Under the pieces are notes generated by a model. The model saw only the letters and a program-made list of their open reading frames with translations. It was not told the origin of the DNA and searched no databases. Shown here one piece after another: positions 23,456-30,994 of a DNA stretch of 35,689 bases. The translations under genes were made by a program, and so were the position numbers. The stretch's first letter is position 1, and every line of letters begins with the position of its first letter. The DNA comes from Sphingobacteriales bacterium (GTDB taxonomy: Bacteria > Bacteroidota > Bacteroidia > Chitinophagales > UBA2359): positions 1-35,689 of the forward strand of contig JADKCK010000044.1 in NCBI GenBank assembly GCA_016718845.1. The letters run 5' to 3'.

Positions 23456-24374
23456 AAATTTTATGACCGACACCGAAAAAATAGTAATTAAGACCAAAGA
23501 GTATATTCTGAAACTTCATTCGGAAGGTTATAGTACGCACCAACATATAGTGAACAGCCTAAAAAACGGCATTGATTATTTCGTTGGACGCAAAGACGGT
23601 TTAGACACTATCAAAAACGAAATATTGACAACTTGTTTGACAGAGTTTAACGAAAGAACCAAAGTTTATGACAAAGTTGGACACTTGAAAATGGTCGACA
23701 CAATTAAGACGAACTTTATAACTTTTGTAAGTGAACTAAATGTAAATGACCTACCAGAAGTTTTACCGATTTCATTTGAACGACGATTAACAAATGAAGA
23801 ATTTAAAATACTTGAAAGCTCGTTAAAAGACAAATTTGATTTCGGTTCTTGGAAAGATGAAAACTATTATTGGGAGCCACTTTCTAAAACTAAGACACAA
23901 AATCCATTTGTTTATTTTGATGACGACTTATTCAAATCAGAGGAAAACAAATTTCGGGGCGACAGAATTCTTTTGCTGACAGATGAAAATATAAACTACG
24001 AGGTTGAAACTTCATCGTTTGGTTTTGATTGGATTGAATGTGCTTATTGCAACTTTGAAACGGATTGGTTAATTTATATTTCACACGAAGGGACAATCAC
24101 TTTTTCAGGACAAAAATTTTTGACTGAAATTAAAAATAAATTGCCGGAAATTATGGCTAACAAAAATCCGTGGGACTAAAAACTTCCGCTAACAAAAGTA
24201 TTTGCAAAAGCAGGGCTCGACAATGTAACATCAGCCTCTGCAAGCATCAGCAGTGGTTCGGGCTGATATTTATAAACTTGCCTTTTAGTTCTTAACTTCA
24301 ACAATATATTTTCAATTGGGCATTTGTACCGGGCAGACGAACAATGAATTCCCTGCCTTCGCAAATACTCAACG
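23449..24374 (+). mobile_element. Putative integron-type gene cassette 1 (926 bp)
   Basis: Begins in GTTAGCGGAA (23448-23457), 6 bases before an ATG, and ends with TTCCGCTAAC (24184-24193) right after the stop codon, followed by a long imperfect inverted repeat closing at G24374 of the next GTTA box. The start and end boxes of the same cassette are perfectly complementary over 10 bases, as expected for the two halves of one circular attC site opened between G and TT. No integrase gene is in the window. Confidence 0.55.
23463..24179 (+). CDS. Cassette 1 protein of unknown function
   Basis: 238 residues, soluble, acidic, no signal peptide or membrane helix. The N-terminal part is helical (TEKIVIKTKEYILKLHSEGY, then GLDTIKNEILTTCLTEFNER) and the C-terminal part is strand-rich with many aromatic residues (FGFDWIECAYCNFETDWLIY, then ISHEGTITFSG). 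I recognise no domain. The ATG is 7 bases after the GTTAGCGG box and the stop is 4 bases before TTCCGCTAAC, the close packing of a cassette gene. Codon use (many ACA, GAC, AAA codons; fewer GCC and ACC) differs somewhat from the neighbours and agrees with transfer. Confidence 0.8.
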   Translation: MTDTEKIVIKTKEYILKLHSEGYSTHQHIVNSLKNGIDYFVGRKDGLDTIKNEILTTCLTEFNERTKVYDKVGHLKMVDTIKTNFITFVSELNVNDLPEVLPISFERRLTNEEFKILESSLKDKFDFGSWKDENYYWEPLSKTKTQNPFVYFDDDLFKSEENKFRGDRILLLTDENINYEVETSSFGFDWIECAYCNFETDWLIYISHEGTITFSGQKFLTEIKNKLPEIMANKNPWD

Positions 24375-24381
24375 TTAGTGG
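24184..24381. other. attC-like inverted repeat between the two cassettes
   Basis: Left arm: CCGCTAAC (24186-24193), GTATTTGC (24198-24205), GCAGGG (24210-24215). Right arm: CCCTGC (24351-24356), GCAAATAC (24361-24368), GTTAGTGG (24374-24381). The three blocks pair in order, 21 of 22 positions as Watson-Crick pairs, separated by small unpaired spacers, with a 135-base central part that contains its own ATCAGCC/GGCTGAT hairpin. This box-spacer-box layout is that of integron attC sites, although about 195 bases is longer than the typical 57-141. Confidence 0.6.
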
Positions 24382-24957
24382 CAAGCATAGCGGACAACCC
24401 AACAAACAGACAATTTGAACAGAAATGGCAATACCGAAGGACAAAGACGAATTACTAAAAGCAATAGTTGACAACTACAAAAAGTTGACAACCGAACTTG
24501 CCAACATTCCAATTGACCTAACCGAAAAAAAAGAACTTGACGGACATTCAAAAAATACTCTAATGAGTATCAACAACCTTGTTGCTTATCTTGTTGGTTG
24601 GGGACAATTGGTTTTGAAGTGGAACGACAAGAAAAGCAAAGGAATTGAAGTTGACTTTCCAGAAACAGGTTTTAAGTGGAATGAACTCGGACTACTTGCA
24701 CAAAAATTTTACAAGGACTACGAAAAAGACGACTTCAAAACGCTTAACGAAAAACTTGACAAGACGACAAACGAAATATTGAAATTAATTGAAAGCAAAA
24801 CGAACGGAGAACTTTATGAAATGGCTTGGTACGACAAATGGACTTTTGGTAAAATGATACAACTCAATACTTCTTCTCCATTTAAAAACGCAAAAGACAG
24901 AATACGAAAATGGAAGAAAACGAAACAACTAAATTGACAATAATGCCAGCCACTAAC
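24375..24957 (+). mobile_element. Putative gene cassette 2, right end unresolved
   Basis: Starts at TTAGTGGC and its gene is followed by GCCACTAAC (24949-24957), which is complementary over 9 bases to its own start box GTTAGTGGC (24374-24382) but not to that of cassette 1. The attachment site after it is degenerate: only TTGGCG (24973-24978) and CGCCAA (25060-25065) still pair, and no clear closing GTT box was found. The coordinates give only the certain part. Confidence 0.5.
24425..24937 (+). CDS. ClbS/DfsB family four-helix protein (DUF1706)
   Basis: 170 residues. Matches the colibactin-resistance protein ClbS / DfsB family along its whole length: MAIPKDKDELLKAIVDNYKK, then LDGHSKNTLMSINNLVAYLV with GWGQLVLKW, FPETGFKWNELGLLAQKFYKDY, and the C-terminal MAWYDKWTFGKMIQLNTSSP followed by AKDRIRKWKK. 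ClbS hydrolyses or inactivates the cyclopropane warhead of colibactin; most relatives in genomes have no known toxin partner, so the present substrate is uncertain. It lies in a DinB-like fold group. The gene is enclosed by complementary GTTAGTGGC/GCCACTAAC boxes and so may have arrived as a mobile cassette. No colibactin-type synthesis genes are present. Confidence 0.92.
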   Translation: MAIPKDKDELLKAIVDNYKKLTTELANIPIDLTEKKELDGHSKNTLMSINNLVAYLVGWGQLVLKWNDKKSKGIEVDFPETGFKWNELGLLAQKFYKDYEKDDFKTLNEKLDKTTNEILKLIESKTNGELYEMAWYDKWTFGKMIQLNTSSPFKNAKDRIRKWKKTKQLN

Positions 24958-25107
24958 AGCACCTACAAGAAATTGGCGGTTCAGTGGTTAAATGAAGTTT
25001 TGTGCTTCGTATCAAGTTCATTGGTGGCAGACATTTTTCGTCTCCGAAATCCGTTTCTTCGCCAAGCGGCAAAACCTTACCCCCCACTCTAAGTATCCAA
25101 AACCCAA

Positions 25108-25142
25108 AAACGCCCTACCATCATTGGTAGGGCGTTTTTTTT
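25108..25142 (+). terminator. Intrinsic terminator
   Basis: AAACGCCCTACCA (25108-25120) pairs perfectly with TGGTAGGGCGTTT (25125-25137) around TCAT, then a T-run. It ends transcription from the cassette region. Confidence 0.92.
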
Positions 25143-25170
25143 AACCTACAACAGTTGCCATAAGCAGTAG

Positions 25171-25281
25171 ATGTGTAAAACTTAAATGGTCTGTAGATAA
25201 AATTAAAAATCTGTGAGAATCCGCGTTCTATGATGCGCAAACTAATGTTCTATTTGTCCAACTTATCTTTTACTCATTCTT
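25171..25281. repeat. Island-flanking direct repeat, copy 2
   Basis: Direct repeat of 22923-23036; the core 25225-25281 aligns without gaps to 22980-23036. The part between the left end and core is less well conserved. Confidence 0.9.
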
Positions 25282-25389
25282 TAGCTAAAAAAAATGCTCT
25301 TTTTGCCATTTGGTGTCGGCATTAAAAAGTAGTAACTGGCTGCTCAATTTACCCTATAACAAAAGTAAAAGAAGCAGTTTTTTATACAT

Positions 25390-26022
25390 CTACAAATCGT
25401 CAAAGGCATAAGGTGGTTCAATGGGCGAACCTGCGGGCATCTCGAAAATGGGCTTGATAATACCATCATTTAAGCCATACACCCAGCCGTGTAGGTGTGG
25501 TACATGGTCATATTTCCATGCTTTTTGTATGATAGATGTTTTAGCTAAGTTCATTACTTGCTCTTGTACATTTAATTCTACCAATCGGTTGGTTCGTTGT
25601 TCTTCGTTGGCAAGGCTGTTTAGTTCGTCTTCGTGAATGCGGTATACATCTTTAATGTTGCGCAACCATTTGTTAATAATGCCAAAGTTATGGCTGGTCA
25701 TGGCTGCTTTAACCCCGCCGCAGCCATAATGTCCGCACACAATAATGTGTTTTACTTTCAGATGCACAACGGCATATTCTAACACACTTAGTAAATTAAG
25801 GTCGGTATGTACCACCATATTGGCAATATTGCGATGCACAAAAATTTCGCCCGGTTGTGTGCCCGTCACTCGGCTTGTAGATACGCGGCTATCGCTACAA
25901 CCAATCCATAAAAAATCGGGCGTTTGGATTTGCTCTAAGCGTTTAAAAAAATTGGGGTCGTCTTGTATTTTTTCGCCTGCCCATGCTTTATTTTCGAGCA
26001 GTAATTTTTGATAAGTTTCCAT
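25390..26022 (-). CDS. can: Beta-class carbonic anhydrase
   Basis: Interconverts carbon dioxide and bicarbonate in the cytoplasm. The zinc ligands are Cys42 and Asp44-dyad motif in GCSDSRVS, His98 and Cys101 in VCGHYGCGGVKA, the full beta-class set. The 210-residue length is normal. It lies 25 bases after the SulP transporter gene on the same strand, so both are probably co-transcribed: the transporter brings in an anion, plausibly bicarbonate, and the enzyme balances it with carbon dioxide. Bicarbonate is the substrate of AccC, but that gene is far away. An N-terminal helix (METYQKLLLENKAWAGEKIQ) matches the family. Confidence 0.97.
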   Translation of the reverse strand: METYQKLLLENKAWAGEKIQDDPNFFKRLEQIQTPDFLWIGCSDSRVSTSRVTGTQPGEIFVHRNIANMVVHTDLNLLSVLEYAVVHLKVKHIIVCGHYGCGGVKAAMTSHNFGIINKWLRNIKDVYRIHEDELNSLANEEQRTNRLVELNVQEQVMNLAKTSIIQKAWKYDHVPHLHGWVYGLNDGIIKPIFEMPAGSPIEPPYAFDDL

Positions 26023-26046
26023 AGTGTTTATTTTAAATAAAAATAA

Positions 26047-27603
26047 TTAAGAAATATTTTCTGTAAAATAAGCGTGCATTTTATTGCCGCTATTTTTTTT
26101 CAGTTCTACTTTAATATTTTTCAGATGAGCGTGGTGTGTAAACTCGTTGATAGTATCTACCACATCTTGGTCAACAAAGTCGGCTTGTGTAGCATCTATC
26201 AGCAAAAAAGTATTTTCGGGTATCCGTTCTAAGCTACGCCTAATAGTCGATTTATTTAAAAAGCTAACATCTTTTCGTAAGCGCATAAGGTACTGATTTC
26301 CGTCGTTGATGATAAACACACTTGATTTAAAGTTGCTTCGTATCATAAAAAACAAACCTACGCCAATGCCAATCAAGATGCCTTCGAGCAGGTCGGTAAA
26401 TAATATAGCTAAAATAGTAACTACAAAAGGTACAAATTGGTCGTAGCCTTTTTGCCAAAACTCTTTAAACAAAGTAATTTTTGCTAATTTGTAGCCTGTA
26501 AATACTAATATAGCAGCTAATGCCGACAACGGAATTTTGTTGAGCAACCAAGGTATAAGCGTAACGCAAACTAGCATAAATATACCATGTAAAATGGCGG
26601 ATAATTTTGATTTAGCCCCAGCGTTTAAATTAGCCGAGCTGCGTACAATAACCGATGTTACGGGCAAGCCACCCAACATACCCGATACTATGTTACCTAC
26701 ACCTTGTGCTTTTAGCTCTCGGTTGGTTGGTGTAACGCGGTTAAGGGGGTCTAATTTATCAATTGCCTCAACACTTAATAAGGTTTCGAGGCTAGCTACA
26801 ATAGCTAAGGTCAGGGCAACTATCCATACTTGGGGGTTGGTAATTTGCGTGAATTGAGGGAAGGTAAAAAACGAGAGAAATTGATTTATGTTGGTAGCTA
26901 TTGGCAATGTAACCAGATGCTCGGATTGAAGTGCCAATGCCGAACCACTACCCAATAAGTATTCGTTGATAAGTACCCCAACAAAAACAACTATCAATGG
27001 CGAGGGTATTTGTTTTAAAAAGCCTTTTGATTTAAAAAATTTGGTTTCCCAAAGTATCAAAATGCCTAACGATATAAAACCTATTAATACCGCTCCAAAG
27101 TTAAAATAATTAAAAGCTTTTAATATCTCCGAAAAGGTATTTTCGCTATCTGCTTGCCAAAAACTTTCATCGCCTTCAAAATCAGCATCAAAGCCTACTA
27201 AGTGAGGTATTTGTTTTAGTATTAAAATAACACCTATAGCGGCTAACATACCTTTAATAACCGAGTTTGGCACATAATCGCCCAAAGCACCAGCTTTTAA
27301 ATAGCCCAAAATCAACTGAAAAACACCTGCAAGTACCACTGCCAGTAAAAAAGTTTCGTATGATACTAAGTTGATAATGCCCAATGATACTATTACCGTA
27401 AGTCCAGCAGCAGGCCCCGATACACTTAGCGACGAGCCGCTCAACGAGCCTACCACAATACCACCCACAACGCCTGCAATAATACCTGCAAACAAAGGCG
27501 CCCCCGATGCTAATGCAATACCCAAACATAAGGGTATTGCTACTAACAATACAACAATAGAGGAAGAAAAGTTGGAACTAAAGTCTTTTAAAATGTTATT
27601 CAT
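26047..27603 (-). CDS. SulP family anion transporter with STAS domain
   Basis: 518 residues from the ATG at 27603 (MNNILKDFSSNFSSSIVVLL); the frame stays open to 27666 but the extra 21 residues are unlike the family. Ten to fourteen membrane helices fill residues 12-420, with the SulP phrases IPLCLGIALASGAPLFAGII and SVSGPAAGLTVI near the N-terminus, and VEAIDKLDPLNRVTPTNREL with GQGVGN-type residues in the middle. A cytoplasmic STAS domain covers about 430-518. Substrate may be bicarbonate or sulfate; coupling with carbonic anhydrase favours bicarbonate. Substrate is inferred from context only. Confidence 0.93.
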   Translation of the reverse strand: MNNILKDFSSNFSSSIVVLLVAIPLCLGIALASGAPLFAGIIAGVVGGIVVGSLSGSSLSVSGPAAGLTVIVSLGIINLVSYETFLLAVVLAGVFQLILGYLKAGALGDYVPNSVIKGMLAAIGVILILKQIPHLVGFDADFEGDESFWQADSENTFSEILKAFNYFNFGAVLIGFISLGILILWETKFFKSKGFLKQIPSPLIVVFVGVLINEYLLGSGSALALQSEHLVTLPIATNINQFLSFFTFPQFTQITNPQVWIVALTLAIVASLETLLSVEAIDKLDPLNRVTPTNRELKAQGVGNIVSGMLGGLPVTSVIVRSSANLNAGAKSKLSAILHGIFMLVCVTLIPWLLNKIPLSALAAILVFTGYKLAKITLFKEFWQKGYDQFVPFVVTILAILFTDLLEGILIGIGVGLFFMIRSNFKSSVFIINDGNQYLMRLRKDVSFLNKSTIRRSLERIPENTFLLIDATQADFVDQDVVDTINEFTHHAHLKNIKVELKKNSGNKMHAYFTENIS

Positions 27604-27942
27604 TTTTGTGATTACTAAAATATACTTTATATGAGCTTTATTTTTAAGGAAAACTTGGTTTTCCATACCACTACAATTTTAGCGAATAGAATATAGCTTC
27701 GATTGCTTGTGTGCCACAAGAAACGGCGTTTTTTAAATTACGCCCCCTCAATTTCTATCATAACGTTTTTTATTAAAAAAATTATGACCTTACTTTCTTT
27801 AAACACCCCAATTGCTCAAAAAGTTTACAAATAGGGTAGAAAAATGCTCATTTTTTTGCAAAATAGCAAGTAAAATACCCAAAATTAAACCTATAGTTAC
27901 CTTGTTAAAAAGGCAGCTCTGTTTGTTTTTATACTTATTAGC
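27604..27942. other. Intergenic region upstream of the SulP gene
   Basis: 339 AT-rich bases between prfB and the transporter gene, both on the minus strand. A TAATTTTG on the minus strand at 27880-27887 fits TAnnTTTG but is 280 bases from the transporter start. No gene or other signal is supported. Confidence 0.4.
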
Positions 27943-29038
27943 TTACTCAACTGCAACATTAGTTTGGTACATAAGCATTGCTTTGATAAAAGCGTTTAGG
28001 TCGCCATCTAAAACAGCCTGTACGTTGCCTGTTTCGTGGCTTGTGCGCAAATCTTTTATCAGTTTGTAGGGTTGCAACACATAGTTACGCACCTGCGACC
28101 CCCACTCGATGCGGCGTTTGGTACTTTCTACTTTGGCGCGTTCTTCGTTTTGGCGTTCTATTTCTTGCTGATACAAACGCGATTTTAACATCTGCAAAGC
28201 TTTATCGCGGTTTTGGTGTTGCGAGCGTTGTTGTTGGCACTCGATAATAATGCCACTTGGTTTGTGTTTTAGGCGCACAGCGGTTTCTACTTTATTAACG
28301 TTTTGCCCGCCAGCACCACCCGACCTAAATGTGTCCCACTCAATATCGGCGGGATTTATGTCTATATTAATGGTATCATCAACCAAAGGGTACACAAACA
28401 CCGATGCAAACGAGGTTTGCCGTTTGCCTTGTGCATTAAATGGGCTAATACGCACTAACCTATGTACGCCGCTTTCGCCTTGTAGGTAGCCGTATGCAAA
28501 AGGTCCATCAAACTCTAACGACACCGATTTTATACCCGCCACTTCGTCGGGTTGTATGTCTAGTTCGCTTACTTTGTAGCCGTTTTTTTCGCCCCACATA
28601 ATATACATACGCATTAGCATCGAAGCCCAATCCGAGCTTTCCGTTCCGCCTGCGCCTGCGTTAATAGTCATTACGGCAACTAATTGGTCTTCGGGTTTGT
28701 TTAGGGTCGATAGCAGTTCTAACTCTTCTATCGCGTCTTTTGCTACTTCGTACTGTTGGTCAAGTTCGTCGTTGGTGGCTTCGCCCATTTGGGCAAAATC
28801 AAACAATACTTCTAGGTCGTCGGTTGGTTGTTCGGCGGTGTTGTACACCGATACCCAATAACGGTTTTCTTTTAGTTGTTTAAGTATGCCTTCTGCCGAT
28901 TTAGGGTCGTCCCAAAAATCGGGGGCAAGGCTGTTGTCTTCGGCATTTTGGATAAGTACTTGTCGGTTATCCACGTCAAAGATACCTCCTGAGGGTTGCC
29001 AAACGGGTTTGCAGCGTTCTTAATTGGTCGGCTGTCAT
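27943..29038 (-). CDS. prfB: Peptide chain release factor 2, with programmed +1 frameshift
   Basis: Terminates translation at UGA and UAA. The zero frame begins at ATG 29038-29036 and reads MTADQLRTLQTRLATLRRYL then TGA (28978-28976). The sequence AGGAGG-TAT-CTT-TGA-C is the classical RF2 frameshift site: an internal Shine-Dalgarno, slippery CTT and a UGA followed by C. After slipping one base the reading continues GAC GTG GAT for 344 more codons, giving 364 residues. The main part contains the stop-recognition tripeptide SPF (about 198-200) and the hydrolysis motif GGQ (about 243-245). A conceptual start at GTG 28974 would miss the first 21 residues. Expression is autoregulated by RF2 level through the frameshift. 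Confidence 0.97.
28975..28992 (-). promoter_or_regulatory. prfB programmed frameshift site
   Basis: Minus strand AGGAGGTATCTTTGAC: an SD-like AGGAGG three bases before CTT, then the in-frame TGA followed by C. Low RF2 lets the ribosome slip from CTT to TTT and continue. Confidence 0.95.
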
Positions 29039-29118
29039 TTTTGTGGGCGTTTTTTTATTTTAGATGAAGAAATGTTGACTTTAACTATTTGTTAGGCAGC
29101 CCAAAAGTTGTTTTAGGC

Positions 29119-30108
29119 TTATTTCGTTTTTGGGGTTTCTTTGTTTTTAGGTAGTTTTGCGGGTGGTGTTAGGTTTTCCAAATCTATGCTAAACGATGGT
29201 TTGCCAAGTGTTATATCTTTGAGGCTATATTTTTCTAAAGCACCATTTCGGGCAACAATTAGGCTGCCTTTACTGTCGCGGCACGCCCACGAAACACCTT
29301 CTTTTAGCAAATCGGGGTATTGGTCGATGCTAAACCGATACTGATAACCGCCATTAGCCATGTATCCTTCGTAAAAACAGCGCAGGGTTATGCCTGAGCT
29401 TAGTGGCAACGACCAACCTGGGTCGTTTGTTACTATCCAATTATCGTTTGTTTTTACTAGTTCGGGTATTTTGCCTTCGCGCAGCCAGCCATCGCGTTCA
29501 AAGCGGGCTTCTATCAAGTCGGTATTAGTAAACAGGTGTTGTTCGGTGGCAAAGGGCAGTTTTACGGGCTTGTTGGGGTCCATGTTGTAAAGCGAGCGTT
29601 TTTTTGCCAACATTTTTTTTCGCAACAGGGCATATTCTTCTTTTTCTTTTCGGTTTGCAGGTAGCCAACCCGTCAGTTTGCGTTCAAGTTGGGCTATATC
29701 GGCTTTAAGGGCTACGGCAGCCCTCGAGTTGTTTTGTGTGCCTGTTGCTTCGGGGGTTGCCATTGTCCATTGCAAAGTACCTGTGGCAGTAAACAAGCCT
29801 CCGCCAAAATAGGTATCATCTTGGTTAAGGTGTGTGAGCGCAGCTAAAAATGGCACGCGCGATACGCCCGTCCATACTTTTCCATCGCGCCCAATAGCCA
29901 TATAGGCTAAATATTGCCCATCGGGCGATACATCGCACCGCTCAACAAACAATTTCCCCTCGAACCAAGTACCGTACTCTAAGGTGTTGGTGTCGGTGTT
30001 CCAAGCAATTACATGAAACCGCTTGGCTGGTTTGCGGCGCAATACCACAACTATGGGCGATGATAAGGCAGGCAATAAATGTATGCGAGCCTTTGGAGTT
30101 ATAAACAT
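29119..30108 (-). CDS. Unknown soluble protein with propeller-like segments
   Basis: 329 residues without a signal peptide or membrane helix. Segments such as VERCDVSPDGQYLAYMAIGRD look like blades of a TolB/WD-type beta propeller, and a helical, Lys-rich middle (ADIAQLERKLTGWLPANRKE, KKMLAKKRSLYNMDPNK) interrupts them. The end is Pro/Lys-rich (LPKNKETPKTK). I recognise no specific family. The gene follows the HMA-domain gene (30129) at a 20-base spacing on the same strand, so they may be co-transcribed, but no link to metal is visible in its sequence. Confidence 0.75.
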   Translation of the reverse strand: MFITPKARIHLLPALSSPIVVVLRRKPAKRFHVIAWNTDTNTLEYGTWFEGKLFVERCDVSPDGQYLAYMAIGRDGKVWTGVSRVPFLAALTHLNQDDTYFGGGLFTATGTLQWTMATPEATGTQNNSRAAVALKADIAQLERKLTGWLPANRKEKEEYALLRKKMLAKKRSLYNMDPNKPVKLPFATEQHLFTNTDLIEARFERDGWLREGKIPELVKTNDNWIVTNDPGWSLPLSSGITLRCFYEGYMANGGYQYRFSIDQYPDLLKEGVSWACRDSKGSLIVARNGALEKYSLKDITLGKPSFSIDLENLTPPAKLPKNKETPKTK

Positions 30109-30128
30109 GTATTTTTGTTTTTATTTTT

Positions 30129-30353
30129 CTACTGTTCTACACTTTCAACGCTAAAGTGGGTATCGTTTATAGCGTCTATAATTTGTTGGAGATTAAGTAG
30201 GTTGGTGTTAAATTTTACTTGTGCGGTGCCATTTTCTAGGCTTACATTTGTTGTTTCAACACCTGTTAAGTCGCGCAGGGTATTGTCCACAAATCGGGTG
30301 CAGTTGTTACAAGTCATGCCACTAACATGAAGCGTAGCTTGTTGGGTACTCAT
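30129..30353 (-). CDS. Heavy-metal-associated (HMA) domain protein, CopZ-like chaperone
   Basis: 74 residues from the ATG at 30353 (MSTQQATLHVSGMTCNNCTR); upstream frame codons to 30464 overlap the next gene and look unrelated. The metal-binding loop GMTCNNC is the HMA signature, with the ferredoxin-like fold continuing VDNTLRDLTGVETTNVSLEN and VKFNTNLLNLQQIIDAI. Such small proteins carry Cu(I) or similar ions to an exporting ATPase. It lies 35 bases downstream of another HMA-type gene. No P-type ATPase gene is in the window. Confidence 0.9.
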   Translation of the reverse strand: MSTQQATLHVSGMTCNNCTRFVDNTLRDLTGVETTNVSLENGTAQVKFNTNLLNLQQIIDAINDTHFSVESVEQ

Positions 30354-30387
30354 AAGTATAATTTTTTTAGTATTTTGGTATGATGAT

Positions 30388-30792
30388 TTAATTGTGCCCG
30401 CCTTTTTTACAACAAGCTGGCAATGCGTTGTAGGCGGCTGGTTTAGCGGGTAGTTGGTCGGCATCGTAGCCAGCGGCAGTTATGGCTTTGCGAATTTGGT
30501 CGGGAGTTATTTTTGATGGGTTATATTTTACGGTCACTTTTTTGGTGTCCAAATCAAGTGTAGCTTTTTTTACACCTGTGGTGTTTTTTAATGCTTTTTC
30601 GATGATAGTTTTGCAAGTGCCACACTGTGCCGATGTTTGTATAACAATAGTTTCGCTTTTTTTGCTATTGGGGCTTTGTAAGGTATAAATAGCATTTTGC
30701 CCTATTAAATGGGTGCTTTGTACGGCTCCATTAGACGCTGTTACCACCTGAATACTACATAGTATCAAAAAGAAAAAACAAAAATTTTTCAT
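30388..30792 (-). CDS. Exported HMA domain protein with Cys/His tail
   Basis: 134 residues with a signal peptide (about 1-19, ending VVTAS). The HMA fold follows: ETIVIQTSAQCGTCKTIIEK with the CxxC metal loop, then VKKATLDLDTKKVTVKYNPS and ITPDQIRKAITAAGYDADQL. The end ACCKKGGHN adds two Cys and a His and may be a further metal site. Exported HMA proteins of this type are common in Bacteroidota and probably bind copper or mercury in the periplasm. It is upstream of the cytosolic HMA gene and likely in one transcript with it. Confidence 0.88.
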   Translation of the reverse strand: MKNFCFFFLILCSIQVVTASNGAVQSTHLIGQNAIYTLQSPNSKKSETIVIQTSAQCGTCKTIIEKALKNTTGVKKATLDLDTKKVTVKYNPSKITPDQIRKAITAAGYDADQLPAKPAAYNALPACCKKGGHN

Positions 30793-30994
30793 TTTTATGT
30801 AATTTTATTGTAAAAAAATATTGGGACTGACTGAAGAGCGGCGTGAAGTCCGCCAATTGCCAACCCTTAACTTTGGGCAGACAGAAAACCAAGACTATAA
30901 TGATGGAACGCAGGCATTAAGGTAATACCTATTTTTCCAAAAAAAATCTTTTTAAAAAAACTTTTTTTGTTCGCTGCAGTTTAGCCATTAGCTA

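Larger units (their letters stand above)
22907..23462. other. Left flank of the accessory island
   Basis: 556 bases with no intact gene. It contains copy 1 of the island-flanking direct repeat, a promoter element at 23117, an SSB-like gene remnant at 23186-23302, and a compact attachment-site-like inverted repeat at 23403-23455 immediately before the first cassette gene. Confidence 0.65.
24938..25389. other. Right flank of the accessory island
   Basis: 452 bases with no supported gene. Contains the degenerate attachment-like site after cassette 2 (24949-25065), a strong terminator (25108-25142) and copy 2 of the flanking direct repeat (25171-25281). A frame at 24910-25092 overlaps the clbS end and the inverted repeats and is not a gene. 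Confidence 0.6.

Noticed and set aside
24176..24397. 73-residue minus-strand frame between the two cassette genes
   Set aside because: It covers exactly the attC-like inverted repeat; open frames in such sites are common and carry no domain.
24958..25003. GTTAAAT at about 24988 as the closing box of cassette 2
   Set aside because: It fits GTTRRRY but is only about 40 bases from GCCACTAAC, is not complementary to it and has no matching inner arms.
24910..25092. 60-residue frame after clbS
   Set aside because: Overlaps the clbS end and the inverted-repeat region; the predicted protein mirrors palindromic DNA, not a family.
22907..25400. Search for a CRISPR array or transposase in the island
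   Set aside because: Repeats are only two copies 2.2 kb apart, and no DDE, HUH or tyrosine/serine recombinase motifs were seen in any frame.
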